Shown here one piece after another: positions 44,084 to 57,789 of a DNA stretch of 64,000 nucleotides. The notes below the pieces were generated by a model. The model was not told where the DNA came from. It saw only the letters and a list, made by a program, of their open reading frames with translations, and ran no database searches. Position 1 is the first letter of the stretch. The number at the start of each line of letters is the position of its first letter. Origin of the DNA: Nymphaea colorata. Lineage: Eukaryota; Streptophyta; Magnoliopsida; Nymphaeales; Nymphaeaceae. A program made the translations under genes and the position numbers. The DNA lies in NCBI RefSeq assembly GCF_008831285.2, contig NC_045149.1:13354629-13418628 (forward strand), given 5' to 3'.

Positions 44084-47000
44084 TGTAACTAGGTGGAACT
44101 GGAGCAGTTCCAGACCCGGACCTGAGCTTCACGCTCGAGCAAGACCTCGACGTCGCTCCTTTCTCCTTCATTTCCCCCTCTTCATCTCCTCTTCGTTTCT
44201 TCCTCTACCGTGTTGCAGAGAAGAGGAAGGCGGACGGTGTGGAAGTGGCGGCAGCTGGACCGGCGGAGGAAGGGTGACGGCGGTGGCGACGGCATTGCAC
44301 GGGTAAGCCGTCGGTCTCCCTCCCTATCTCTTCATCTTTCTTCTCTTCCGCCACTCTCATGAATCCTCCCCTCTCTGCCGTGTTCTCTCTACCTGCTTGC
44401 TCTCCCTCTCCCTCCACTGAACACACCAACACAACTCGCTCCCTCTCGTGCTGTCTCACTCCCTTACCCACACTCTCTCTATTAGAGCTCGCTCTCGGTC
44501 CCTTCTGTTTTCTCCATCTCTCGTGTTGTGCCCCTCTTCCTCTCACACTAACTACACCCTCCTCTTGCTCGCGTGCTTTTTCCCTCATTTCTCTCTCTCT
44601 TGCTCTCTCTCGTTTGTCCATCTATCTCTGTCAAACGCCTCTCCCTGCCCACACGCTCTCTACTCAAGCTTTCTCCCTATTTTCTTATTGTTTTCCCCTT
44701 TTCCCCAACCGAGCACTCTTCATCATTGATTTTTTTCACTATATTATCGTTGCTTGATCAGATTTCATCTTGGGGATATGTTCTTCCCCCTCATAACAGT
44801 GGCTAGACGGCATTGGTGGTGGTGGTATTGCACTATTTTTGCCGTTTGGGGATCGTTTGAATGCTTAGGGTGGTTGTCGGAAGCATCACAACAGTTTGGA
44901 CTCTTAAATTGGGGTGAACAAGGCCTAATCAAGCCTAGATGGTTGAATATTTTCTGTTGGAGCACGTATAATTATTTATTGAGCATGCTAGAATTAAGAA
45001 TTGATGATTTAGGATATATGTTAGTGACTTTGCTTTTTTGAGAAAGTCTAGGATTATTTTGGAGAGACCATGATCTATGCTTATAATGACTTTTTTAACA
45101 TGATAAGTTGATTCTCGAAGCTATTGGGAAACATAGTAGAAATTTGATGGGGTTATGAAGATTTAGAATCATTTTAGTGAACATGTGGCTCATGCGATTG
45201 TCGATGAGCGTATTGCGTTGTTGGTTGAGAGAGGGTAGGTAAGTTGGGTGTAATTATTGGGAAGATACCTCAATTATGGAAGCAAGAGAGAAACATATTA
45301 GTGATTGGTTCAATCGTAAGCATGGAGTTTAAATCATTTGGTGACAACCTAAAGGAGTTGAGAAGAAGCCTATTGGGGGGCTTTGTGAGTCGACACTACC
45401 TGTCGACACCTTCTTGAGGCGAGGGCATGCCTCAATGATTATATTTTACACTTGTATAGATTGTAAAGTGAAATAAGTAGAAATCTTATCACTTGCTTAT
45501 GTTTGCAGGTACACCGGACACGTGCAGTAGACTTTAAGCAACAAGATGTGAAGCTCGAGACATTTTGAAGTGTTTTGTGGACGCGTGACAGGTATGGCGG
45601 CATTCCAGGCAAATTTCTGTTTGGGGCCAGCATGTGAATGTGTATTTTCGGAATCATGAGATCCTACGATTGTGATGTGATTGAACGATTGTTTTGTGAG
45701 TGAATGTATGTACGCATGCGAATGATTTGTTATGTAAATAAGTTTTGTTTTGGAAAACTATTAAAAGCTTGTTTTGAAAACTATTACGCATTTGCATGTG
45801 TACTAAAATTAATAACTGCTTAGGACAAATGAGGTGAGGTATCAAGTTGAGAATCTTCTCGACCTCGATTATGCATTAGACAGCATCATAAAATGATAAT
45901 TGTATAGGATAGCTACGACCCAATCATGGATCGAGACTACTCTCCGGGATTTGACTAAGTTTTGAAAGATGTAATTGATGTATTTGATAAATGTAAATTT
46001 TGATAAATGTGAATGTTGTGATTTGTTGCATATGCATTGCCTGAGACACTAATGTCATTGAATGAGATTAAAGGGTAGTTGTATCCGTATTGTTATGATG
46101 ACTAGCTAAGAATGTTAATGATATGTGTAGCCATTGTGTGGAGGCATTTGGAGGGATGAGTATACTCGTGGAGTAAACCAACCTCATGAGCTAACTGGTC
46201 ATTTTGTGAATGTGTGTCTATAATGATAAGAAAGAATAACAGATGAGAGACCAGTGGGTTGTCGCAATGTGTTTGGGAGTTGTCTCACCTTCACCACTGG
46301 TCTCATTTGTTCGAAGCGTAGGCGGTACAAGGCCATAAGGTATTGTTGTGTGATGTGCTTAGAGCATTGGGCTCCCGCCTTCCCAAACTGGGTGTCTTAG
46401 GGAAGATTGAGTATCTCTCCTTGGAATTCACACATTCATGAACGAGTGTTCTATCGCTGTAATGGGAATGGATCCATACTGTTTCGGGCCACCACAGGGG
46501 TTGTCTCCTGGCTGTAGGCTGCCTGCGATGTGCACGTGTATGTGTTTGCACCCACAGGAACTCTCAATTCTTTAAAGTTAATATGAATGAAAAGAATATG
46601 AATGAAATGTATGTGAATGATGTGCATGTGAATGAAATGAATGAGAATGATATGTTTATACATGCCGTGCATGTGGTCTATGTGAGAGACATTCTTATCA
46701 AGTCATGTGACTATGCCCTGTCACAACATGATGATGATTTGCTTTTATAATTGTGATTATCTCATATTTGAGTTCTGCCTAAGAGGGTTAGGCAGAGAAG
46801 GCTAAGTCTTCTGTTGTTTTATTTTTTAGGTTTTGGTGGACTCGGGGTAACAGTTTGATCAGATGGTTGAACTCACATCATACTGAGGAGGTTTTGGGTC
46901 TTTTGTAGTAACGACGTTTCTTATTTTGGTTATATTGATGCATTGTTTTTATTAGGCATGAATTATATAATTTGGAGCATTTTTATCACACACATAGATG

Positions 47001-47156
47001 TGATTTTATATGAATTGAAATTGTTATATAGATGAAAATTTGCCACATTGTTTCGAATGGCATAGCTCCCTTCTTTTTGAATTATTGTGTAGTCGCACTT
47101 CAATGCTTTATGTTGAAAAAAAAAATTAGTTGAGGGTCAAAAGGTTGGGGTGTGAA
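44084..47156 (-). repeat. Solo gypsy-type LTR (3.07 kb)
   Basis: Flanked by a perfect 5-bp duplication AACCT (44079-44083 and 47157-47161). Read on the minus strand it begins TTCACACCCCAACC, close to the usual TGTCACACCCCAACC start of plant gypsy LTRs, and ends GTTACA. There is no internal domain and no second LTR, so it is a solo LTR left by recombination. It has no ORF with protein similarity; the CT-rich open frames at 44359-44757 are compositional. It matches the LTR at 1-7476 in inverse orientation. Confidence 0.82.
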
Positions 47157-50150
47157 AACCTTGCTGTTTTAAACTTCAAAAAGTTATTTGTAACTATGCT
47201 AAAAACATCACAAACTATAGCTGCATCATAAAATATTATAGCTGCATCATAAATAATTGCTAATGATTCTATTACAAGGTGTTCTTATAAAAGATTGTTA
47301 CCTGAAAAAACATTTGGTAGTGGACTGATTTCATAAGAAGCCTTAAAACATTCACGGCTCGCATGCACACACACACATGAAGGAATACACATTACCCAAA
47401 AAGTTGTATTTATATATTTATATGTATCATTGTAACAGCTGCTATCAAGTGTCTTGTTGTATTTAAAGAGGGCTCATGTGGATGACAATTCTTAAAATCA
47501 CATTCTAAGTAAACTTACCGAGAAAAATAGTTTTGTAACTGGATTCTAGAAAAGCAAAAACTAGGATTTGTTTGTCTGGGATGACTGTTGAAAACTTAAT
47601 TTTTATTTTATGTAACCTAGCTGTCGTTTGATTGTCAATAATAACCAGGTCATGTAGAAATTGAATGAATTTATGAATGGAAGGAAAATACTTATTTAGT
47701 GTCTAATTTCAAATTAAGTAATTCAATTGCTGAAATCTCTAAAGAATGACAGCAATTGGAATTCAAATCTGAAAGTTGAATAACTGAACCAAAATTGGAA
47801 TTCAAATCTGAAAGTGAATAACTGAATCAAAATCAGAATCCAAACCTAAGTAGAAATCATGACATGACGAAAGATATTTTGTAAATATGAAGATTAAATA
47901 TTGAAACCATTTCGATTTATATTTAAAATCAGATTCTAATTTTGCATTAGCATGTCAAAAATAAATATTTTCTAAAAATACATCCATTGAAAATTACATT
48001 TTGGCTGTAATATAGTAAAACAGGTATAAAGCATTATACACCCACTACATGAAAATTTCTTACTAAGAAAATGGAGATGACAAAGATGGACATTTGGCCG
48101 AGTACCAGATCGACATTTGGGTACCCGAGCTATGATGAGTCAGACTTGGGCTGGTTATTTGACCTCGAGGTGTGCTCGGTAAAAGAAACTCGTTGGGTTG
48201 GGCTAGCCTGAGTTGGGTATTGGGGGCTGGCCTCGACTCATACAATTTTAAGTCCACATCTCTAATAACTAAGCGGGCCAAACTTGGGCTGCTAGCAAGG
48301 TCTTCAGGTCTGGCCCGAGCCCAGCTTTGTCGAGTCTCCGGCTGGCCTGATGCCCCAACCTAATGATAAGGTTCTCAACCATGAGTCACCAAGAGTCTTT
48401 GCTGCAGATGGTGCTACAAAATAAAAAAAAAAAAGTCATTTCACCATGGCAAGGCTGTGGTTGAAAGCTTTATCAAGTATGGATTTGGCAGAGAGGAGAG
48501 AGAGAAACACAAAGATGAAAATGAAAAAAAAATTGTTGAACATGCTTTCATACTTGTTTATAGGAAATGTGATGTCAACCCCATGAATTTTAACAAATTT
48601 TTAAAAAGGTCTGAAACCTTTTTAAAAATATTACTTCAACAGCCCATGACTTAAAAAAAAAAAAAATCAAAAAATCAGTTTGTTTCCAATGGCATTTTCG
48701 ATCCCTATATGCCCACCAAATGTAGAATCTCTTTCCCCAAAAACCAAATTCACAAATTGCAAACATAATGTGGTTTTGGAAAAGCTTGATTTTGTCTCCC
48801 AATTCACCAATTCCATAATCAAGATTCAAGGGGAATCAACACCACCTTACTTTTGTAAGAAAATTAGGGAAAGATTATTGACCATATTAGGACTTCAAAC
48901 CCAAAACATAAATTTTCCAGTGTTTAGGATATGATTGTAGGACACACTAAATATATCTTTCCATCTTACCCTTGAATAAAAAATGCATGAACCATAACTA
49001 TTTGTGCTTTTTCATGAATGCCCTTTTCTGCTTTTATGACGAGGCCCTTAACCTTGCATGATCTTCTTCCATTGTTACGAGTTGTAAAGAGTCAATTGTC
49101 ATCCCTCAACATATTCATTTGATGTCTATTGGATTGTTGACATTAAATGTATTGTATGATTCACCAGTTCTGCCTTAGTGGAGGAATCAATCAACTACAT
49201 TGGTGGAGAATCCGCCTCGACATGTATTGATAAAAAAAGAAGATAGACTCAAGTAGACTAGGTTCAAAGAGTTGATTATCATCATACCTGTGTATGTGGT
49301 TATAACCATCTTTTGGCACTTTCTCATATGGCTTGATTGAGATGCTTTAAAAAGAGAGAAATAAGAACCTTGGTTAATTACTTGCAAAAGTAATTAACCT
49401 AGGACCCTAATTTCATTCACATGGTGCATTTAGATGAAGATTATCATGCAACAAAAATGTTTTCGCCTTACTCAAGGTCAAGAGTGGATTATAAATGATT
49501 CATTGTTTTTAACACAACAATAATAGTTAATACTCATCAGGGGCATGTATCCAGTTTATAAGTATAAACTATCATTCATAAAATTGCATTTTTATGGTAC
49601 ATTTTTTTGTTTGTTTAGTCTATGTGGACATTTGAGTAGTTATTTAAAGTCTTGATAAATAAGAGCCAGACCTGCAACATATATTTCAAACATTATGAGC
49701 ATATTATGGTTTTGACATCAATAAATGCCAAAGCCTATGAATATATAAGACAGTTAACTAAAGAAATATTAGAAAATAACTACAGAAATATTAGAAAATG
49801 CTTTCTCACTGAACCATCAATTCTTCATAGCCTACAAAGATCAAATCTCAAAGAATGAACGTTAATAAAGTCTTACAACCCTTAACTTAAAGAGAAGTAC
49901 TGATAAATGTAAATGTCATCTTTAGTACATCAAAAGTCAATGTTGTAGGTTACAATAGATTGTTGCATACAACAGAAGGTGTAAAAGCAAAACCACTGTG
50001 TCATCCTATATCTTTATCTAATTGCATGATGGCAGCAATTTTACTTATCTTTATCAATTCAATATCACGTGATTTCACAACAAACTCATATTTAGTTGGT
50101 GGGCTGCTTGATTTAGAGTTGACCTCAAATGGAATGAATAAATCTTTGTG
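47157..50150. other. Intergenic, no gene recognised
   Basis: AT-rich DNA. The stretch 48060-48365 is GC-richer, with GGGCTGG/CCCGAG words resembling the ends of hAT-type repeats, but no target duplication was found. The rest shows nothing supportable. Confidence 0.5.
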
Positions 50151-50560
50151 TCAACATTTTGTAGCAATTGTTTGTATCGATAAATCACTCTTATAGTTCG
50201 ACAATTGACAATATAACTGTCCATGATAACAATAAAACTGTTCATGATAAAGACTCTTTGTTTTGCCAATTTGGTGGTATGTGATGTTTAGCTTATCTCC
50301 CATCTTAAGGGCCATTGCAGACAGTGGCAGAAAACCGATCAGAACTTCAATCAACATCTTGGCAAAACCAACCTTCCCTACGCCTTCGTGCAGGAGTCCT
50401 CTTCAATGAAGTCTCCACCCAGTACCTGAACGATTCCGTCGAACAAACAGTCGTTGCAGAGCTCCGCCAGTAAATTTGGAAGTTGGATCCACAACTCAAT
50501 CGATTGATCCTCTTTCACTTCATCACTTTCCTTGGACAACTCGATGTTGCTGTAGGAAGA
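50151..50560 (-). pseudogene. DUF4283-like (LINE ORF1-type) fragment
   Basis: The minus strand reads SIELWIQLPNLLAELCND, then DGIVQVLG, then a frame change and GFAKMLIEVL with GDKLNITYHQ. The order WIQLPNLP..., ...VG..., ...FARVLIEVDL..., ...YE matches the DUF4283 domain found in plant LINE-type ORF1 proteins. The zinc knuckle that normally follows was not found. It is broken by a frameshift near 50375. Confidence 0.45.
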
Positions 50561-50713
50561 CCACTCAGAGAAAATTTTTTCTGCCCCCACCCCTGAAAAC
50601 CGATGTTGATGATCTCCTTCTCTCCTTCTTCTGGTGGCTACGGGCTGTTCGCCCTGGCCCCATCTAGGGCTTTCCCATCCCCTCTCAGATGACTCGTTCT
50701 TCATCCACTCCAT

Positions 50714-53700
50714 GTGATTGTCAAAGTCAACTGCACTAACGACATAAATAACTTGTTATTGGAGATGAACTCGATAATTGAAGAATCTTTTTTTATTGAT
50801 ACAGCCTGATACACGGGCAAGATATATATATACAAGCCTTGCAAGATATAGTTAAATAAATAAATTCTAAAACAGAAAAACGTGTATCTTAACAAGATAA
50901 TGCTTAACTTGAAGATATGTATCCACCAAGTTGTTATAGATTACTCCGCACGAGAAGATTTTGTCGAATCTCATCCAAAGCTTAAGTTTGAATTAAGCAG
51001 ATTTTTCATTCATTAGAGACGTACAATGGGTCCAGCCAACTCAGACTCTACTCGAACTTGCCTCATATAAACTCAACTCAAGTTCAAAGCTCGAGTTTGA
51101 GTTAAAATTTGAGTCATAAATGAATTGAGTTTGAGTTGCATGACCTCAATTTGTTGAAGCTCAACTCTTCTCGTGTCATTTCTATTTGTTTCAAGGATAT
51201 GTCGGTAAGTTGGAACAAATTTTAACACATTTTTTTGTAGTTTTTATTTCGTTTAAAGAAAAAGATGCATGAATTAATTGAAATGAGCTTGCATGATTTG
51301 AGCTCGAGGTCGGACTCGGTTTTCCGAGTTGAGATTGAGCTCGTCTCATAAAACTTGACTCGCAAACCAAGCAATGTGTGACGTGAGCAAAACTCGAGCT
51401 CAGCTGGGTGGTTTTAGATCCCTATGTTTCATTGACGTTGCCTGTGAAGTCATTGCCTGCAACGTCACCAACTTATGTTGCAATGAAGCTACTCAGCTAC
51501 TTTGTAGTCCGCTACCTAAGTAGGTTATAAAAATACAAAAAAGGAAACTTTTTATAAGGGTAGACAAGACAAGGATGGTAAAAAAGGAAAAAATCTAAAA
51601 TATCATCTGCTTTATAAAAAATTTCAAAAATGCCTCCACCACCCTTTTGGTGGACATAACTCAATCCCATCCTCTACGAGCAGGGAAAGAAGTTTGGTGG
51701 GATTTTTTTTTCCCACCCATATAGAGTGGAGGGCTGAAAATTGGTTGCTAGATATTTTTTTACTGTGGTCTTAAGCTTTCTTTGCAAAACATAGTTTTGG
51801 CATCTAAATAATGTTAAGAATGTATTTTTTTGCAAACCTGATTCATGAGCAAAATCTACGAGTTCATATCTTGAACTTCATCTATGTAAGTGTAATCTGT
51901 GAAGAATCTGCTGATCACAACTTGGTTATAAACTAGCAATGACAATTTTTAGGAATACGCCTGAAAATTTAGTGGCAATAACCAAGAATACACTTGAATT
52001 TTCATTTTTGTTAACCATATACCTAAATTTGTCACCTTTACTAAAAATAACACTCTCAACCAAATGCTAGGCTATCACTAACTTAAGTTGGCTGAAGAGA
52101 CATAACAGCCACAATATCTTAACATAAACTTAATTTAAGTAGTTTGTATTAGCCTCTTTAATTAAATTAAATAAGATTATCAGTTTATGTTTAGGTTCAT
52201 CCAATTAAGGTATTTTTATTTGTATCAGAATTAGTTAAGCAAATATTTTTTCCGTTACTGACAGAACCCTAAGCAAGAAAACTTAGTGGTCAGTATATTA
52301 ATACACATTTGTTTTCAACCATTGACCTTCGGTCTGCTTTTGAAATATTCAGAAAGTCAAAAGGGCGACATTTTCGTGCAACAAACTAAAAGGTTTGGTG
52401 ATAATTGAAAACCTCCAACTTCTTGGCATTCTCAAATCTTATGTTTCTTCTTTAATGGTTAACAAAAAGAGCCATAAGTTCATTTATGTAGTGAGAAAAT
52501 GCTTTTGCACTTAAAAAGTGACAAGAAAAATATGCCTAATTTTGTGTGACGATTTATGCTTCTCTTGGGTGACTTACTAACATTAATTAGGAAGAGACAC
52601 CTAACTTATTTAGATAACAATAAAAAGCTAATTAATTGGATATAGTGAAACCTGTACTAAATTATTAGGTATAATTAAAGAGGAAAACTGCAAACTATGA
52701 ACATAAATTTTGTTCACATACTGGGTTCTCTTTAGTTGTTTTATCTTATTAACTTAAGTTGGACATAATCTGGGTTTGTCTGCTAGAAGGCAATTTTTTT
52801 TAATTAACAACGCAATACTTTAGTATTTTTAACAATATTGAGAAGTTACGTATGTTTTTTTTAATATCAAAGCCTTTGATGTGTTTCCTAAAATATTCCA
52901 GAAAAGCATAATATGCAAATGTGGTATTGGTCCAATATCCAAAAGAGGGTCCTGTTTTGGCTATTTTAAGAAGTCTCCTGGAGTTCCCTAGTCCCTACGC
53001 ATTTCAGAAAATAACCCAAAAGGAAAGAATCTCTGATTACGTAGCAGGCATTCTTGCTCCATTAAAAAATGAATTTACAGGAAGACAAACTGCAAACTAT
53101 GAATGTGCAGGTCTTGGATGCTAGTGAATCTCATGCAGCACAATGTGCAGGTCTGCAATTTGTGTTTTAATTCGCCGTTTTCAAACTTCAGTTAGCATCT
53201 GCTTTGTGGAATCCTCGCGTGCATTCTGCATATGACAAAATAAATAATGGAGAACTTTAAGCAAGTCTTACTGTTGATGACCATGATGGGCCACCGGCGC
53301 ACATATTCTTATCACAACCAACAGGAAAATATACCTGATGAAAAGAAAAATATTAAGGCATGTATAATGCCAAAAGGGTTACAGGGCTACTTTAGAAATG
53401 CCCGTTTTTAGTAATGCAAGAGTCTATTTTCTTAAACGCAAAGAAATGCCAATGAATTTGATAGCATACTTGTCGCTGAAAATTTTCTGCTTCTCATTCT
53501 TGGCATTGTGAGGGAGATAAAGCGTATAATATCATGCCTCGGTGTGGATCCTGCAGTCTCTTCAAAAGCAATTTCTAACTTTTAATTGCAATCCCCAAAT
53601 CAACAAAGGAGAACAGTTAATCCTTTTCCATACCTGTGAAGCGGGTAAAACCGTTACAGAATGGAAATATAGAGATTTCACATTTAAGTTGTGGTGAAAG

Positions 53701-54030
53701 CACAAAATATAAACCAAACTCGTATTAGCAATGCCAAGAGGACTCAGTTTGGCAACAGATTTACCTGAACCAGTGAGCATGCATGGCAACAGGGTAGTCC
53801 AGTGACTACAACTCTGTGCACATCCCACGTGTGTGTATATGTGCAAATGAAATTGGGACGAAAGAACGTACAATATTATGGGAGAGATAGGAATGCCCAC
53901 AATAATGAAACGTTTCCATTCACAACTGTGCAATGGATACATGAGAACACTAAGACCAAGACCTTCATTTTGTGCCCAGAATTGGTAATCCTGCTGATGC
54001 AGAAGTGTCACATCACATCACCAGCCACAG
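50714..54030. other. Intergenic, no gene recognised
   Basis: AT-rich. The segment 51000-51420 has repeated CTCGAG/GAGTTTGAG words and ends near TTTTAGATCCCTATG, resembling degenerate repeats of the region, without a provable boundary. No coding exon was found. Confidence 0.5.
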
Positions 54031-56314
54031 TTAGAATCTACAGCACAGAAGTGCCATCCTCCATCCTCTGTGTTTCCTAAGCTGCTTAGGATCTGCTGCT
54101 GCCATCTTCACAGGGCTGGCATTCCACTCGGAAGACAAACTGCAACAGAAGATAGTAGTAAGTTTATCAAGAACATAAATGCCAAAAAGTGATTACTCGA
54201 GAACAATTCATGTGACTAACTTGAAGGAGAAACTATTAACCACAAAGTTTTAGTCCTAATGAATCCTGAAATAAGTTATCCATCTCATGAGAAAAAAACT
54301 TGTTCAATCGCATATTCTCACAGGAAGGAGACAAACCAAACCAGAGGTTTAGCTTGGCCTAGCAGCAAGAAAAGAAATCTGATATTCCAAATGAAGTTCT
54401 TTGCAAGAAGAGAAGAATAATTTCCATCATAGATCACAAGAGCACCACAGTAGCTCTGTGTGCTTATAAGGGCACACCAGGAGAAGGTCCACATACATTG
54501 GGAAAGCAAATGAGCGCACGCTGGTTGTACTGCTGTCAGATCGTAGAGAGATGCTACCAGAGTATGCAGCTGGACCAGAATATGCAATTGATGCAGATGC
54601 AGGATTCGTTCCAGGGTACACGTTGCCAGACATGTCCACATGGTTGGTAGTCAGTTTCCTCGTCTCAGAGCCATTACTCTCATTATTTCCATACAATGAA
54701 CCCTGAGAGGAAGCACCAAGACCTGCAGAATCAATACATTCAGTTCCATGCTCAGCTAATGCATGGCACATATTCCCAGGTAGGTCCTTAGTATTGGTGC
54801 TTGGATTCCTGCTGTCGGCAGCACTGACCTCATCAAGAGTGCACATTGAGCTCTTAGAGGATGTAGCGTAACCTTCCAAACCATCATGTTCAAGTCCATG
54901 CTCAAGCAAGGTATGACTATCATGGTGGCCATCCCTAAAATCTATAGTCTTTTTCTCCTTTTCCCATATTGTTTGTGGTTCTGGCAATTTAGGGTTTGTG
55001 TTTGTAGTTCCATTGTGCATCTCTTTGCCAGATATGGAGTTTGCAGTTTCTTTAGCAGTTTTGCAGTTTGAATCTTCCGCAGCATCTGTGGTCTCCTCTT
55101 GAGTTCTAACCTGCTCCCATAAATATAAGCAACCAATTAATTGTGGGTCAACAAGCAGTATCCACATTGACATACAGACTTCAGAAGTACATAGGCAAAC
55201 ATGATTTTCCTATTTTTATTTGTTCTACATCAGAATATCAGCAAGGTGTGCACACAATCAAAGTAGTCAACCATCTGACACATGAAATTGATTTGTAAGT
55301 TGAACAATCAAGTCCTGGAAAAAGCAGAAGATGGTTCAGGCAAACATGTGAGCTTGACTGTGTCTCCATCCAAGTCCGAGAGTTTGACAATCAATTTCTC
55401 AAGTCGCCAAAACTCTAGATATGCACACTCATATTCAAGTTTATAGATTATCTGGAACCTAGATCTGGCTTCAAAAGTAGGTCAGTTTCAATGAGTACTT
55501 CTGTTAGATATTCTACACAACTGACATAGTTTCATAAATCTTCATCGTGGTTACCTGATTGTCTTTTTGTTGTTCAATGCCACTATCAGCAACTATAGCA
55601 ACAAAGGATTGTGAAGTTGTCACTACTTCACTTGATTGTTTAGACATCAGTTTTTCACATGCAATGTATTTGATACGACCAGGCCAGCCTCCAATAAGGG
55701 ACTTCTCCAGGTCATCATCATAGATAGACTCACAGTCTGGAAGCACAAATTGACGACTATGATCCCCTTGTTTGCCTCCAGAATGAACAGCAAAATCATC
55801 CAGTATAGAAGGAATATCTTTCACAGATAGATCGTCCACGTCAAAATGGACTAAATTCTCCTTTTTATCTGTTGCACTGTTCTCTACAAAAATGTTTTTC
55901 TTGGAAGGCAGACCCTCATCCACACAGATGTCTTTTATTACATGGTCAGGACCCTCCTTACAGCAAACGACCAGATCAGGGGAGACTTCTATAACTGATT
56001 TATCAGTACACAAGTCTGATTCCCTCTCAAAGGAGCTCATCTTAGAAGTTGAAAGCTGCAGGATACAATCATTATTGCTTGTAGAATCTGCATTTCCTGT
56101 CCCAGCATCCCTGGAGTCTACTACCTCTAGGGGTCTCTTGTAAAATCAACTGACCCGCTTGCAACTCATATTTTAGGCTCTAGAACAGTCATAAGCGAAC
56201 ATTCATCAGTAGCCTCCTTCACTCTCATATCAACCCCAGGCAAGCCGGTCTTCTCATGAATGTCCTGCGGGAATGTGGAATACCCACAATAACGAACAGG
56301 TTGCAGGAATCGGC
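54031..56314 (-). CDS. gar2-related plant protein (3' exons; upstream coding part damaged)
   Basis: Three minus-strand exons: 55555-56314, 54497-55110 and 54031-54139, with introns of 444 and 357 bp. The junctions CAG/GTAACC...GCAG/GTT and AAT/GTATGT...GCAG/TTTG keep the frame. The last exon gives the compact C-terminus SSEWNASPVKM...KHRGWRMALLCCRF after SGSISLRSDSSTTSVRSFAFP, the hallmark of a plant family annotated as 18S pre-ribosomal assembly protein gar2-related (from memory, the Arabidopsis At2g03810 type). The function of the family is unproven. Exon one includes LVVCCKEGPDHVIKDICVDE and an acidic, Ser-rich stretch; no membrane segment is seen. In its upstream part the reading GYSTFPQDIHEKTGLPGVDM runs into TGA at 56166-56168, and the frame then shifts at the GGGG run 56130-56133. 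The first intact Met is at 56040. Earlier exons were not found. It may be a pseudogene, or the lesions may be assembly errors. Confidence 0.6.
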
Positions 56315-57789
56315 CTGGTCATCTGTAAATATACATGATTAACATCTCAAGAACTTCCAAATATATTGTGTGGCATGACAGAAAATATTAAAAATAATTC
56401 AGCGTGTAGCACAAGTATCACAAGAAGCAAAAATGCATGCACAGGCATATTAAGATGGTTTACAACTTTACACAGTATTGTTACGTAGCCCAAGCAACTG
56501 GTCAGTCTGAAGGTAACCACATGAACTGACATGCACCTAATATCTTTCTTAGTTCTTGCTACCTTACCAAGCAATTAGCACAACAAAGCAATTTAAAACC
56601 AAAAGAAATAAGGAAAAGTGAAGAACATGACCAGAAGCTTTTTCATGAAATGTGGCCAAACGGATTGCATGTATAACAACATTTGACCTTAAACTGGAGG
56701 CAATTTTGGTGCATGAGCAAAAGATAAAGTACATCTGATAGAAAGGCACGAATCAGACCCCATGAACAAGATCTATCCATCTCAGCAGTGGAAAGCTGAA
56801 GCAAGGACTATCACTTGAGCTACTCTGCTGTACTAATCATTCTGGTGTCTCAATTGACTGTCCCTAAACTCTTCAATTTAATTTGCTTATTTTCTTAGGT
56901 TGCAGTTCTTGCCTCTCAAACACACAGAGCCATGAGAGAGGGAGAGAGAGTGTGTGTGTGTCTTTCACATTAGCAGTCGAGCACATTAACGACTAGGAAA
57001 AGTTGCCTCAAACAAAAGCCATAACTAGCTGGGCTACAGTTGTAAGTTTTTTGCAGATCAACAGGTAGACCCTTCTCACTCTCAGTCAGGAGCAAGTGGG
57101 GATACAGATATCAGATACATACACCAACCATGTGGCATTGATTATATCAAGCAAAGGAAAAGGTAATGGGTCTATTTTCTGGAAGGAAAACAAGGATCAT
57201 TATATTGATTGTAGCAATTTACAGCAAACCCAGCCATTCAGAGATAATGGCAGTTCAATTCCACAACACAGAGACAATTTTTCACACCAAATTCACTCAA
57301 GTGCATCACAGAGAGAACTGTAGTACTATAGTGCTATATGTACTCTGAAACCTCACAAAGTACCATGGAATAATTCTTATAAAGTTAAAAGAAACTTCAA
57401 ACATAAAAGCAATATATTAGACAAAGAAAGGGCTCTTTTTCCTATTTCTATAGTGAGAGACTCCTCCTAGTTTCAAACGACTGCAGATTTATTGTTGTCA
57501 AAGCTCTCTCAGGTACAAATGCAAGATGTAGTGGCAGATACTGCTACATAGCTCTACAGTGAATTGAGATGCACTTTTCTATGAAGTGCACCTGAAAATT
57601 TGAGGCATAAGTTATTGTTGAAACTGGTCAAACATGGACAGAGCCTTCATACAACAAATCTATGTGCTAAAAGGAAAACATAAAACTGCAAAAAGAGAGC
57701 CATCAGTGCACCACTCATTGGGGTAACCCCTTCCTCATTCCCTCTTTCTTCTCCTATCTTGAGCTCCAACAAAATCGAGGAAGCTTCAG

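Noticed and set aside
44359-44806. Overlapping Ser/Leu/Pro-rich open frames
   Set aside because: They are produced by a CT-rich tract inside the solo LTR; no domain, and the other LTR copy has it as purine-rich non-coding DNA.
48060-48365. hAT-like element with GC-rich ends
   Set aside because: The word content is suggestive, but neither terminal repeats nor an 8-bp duplication could be matched.
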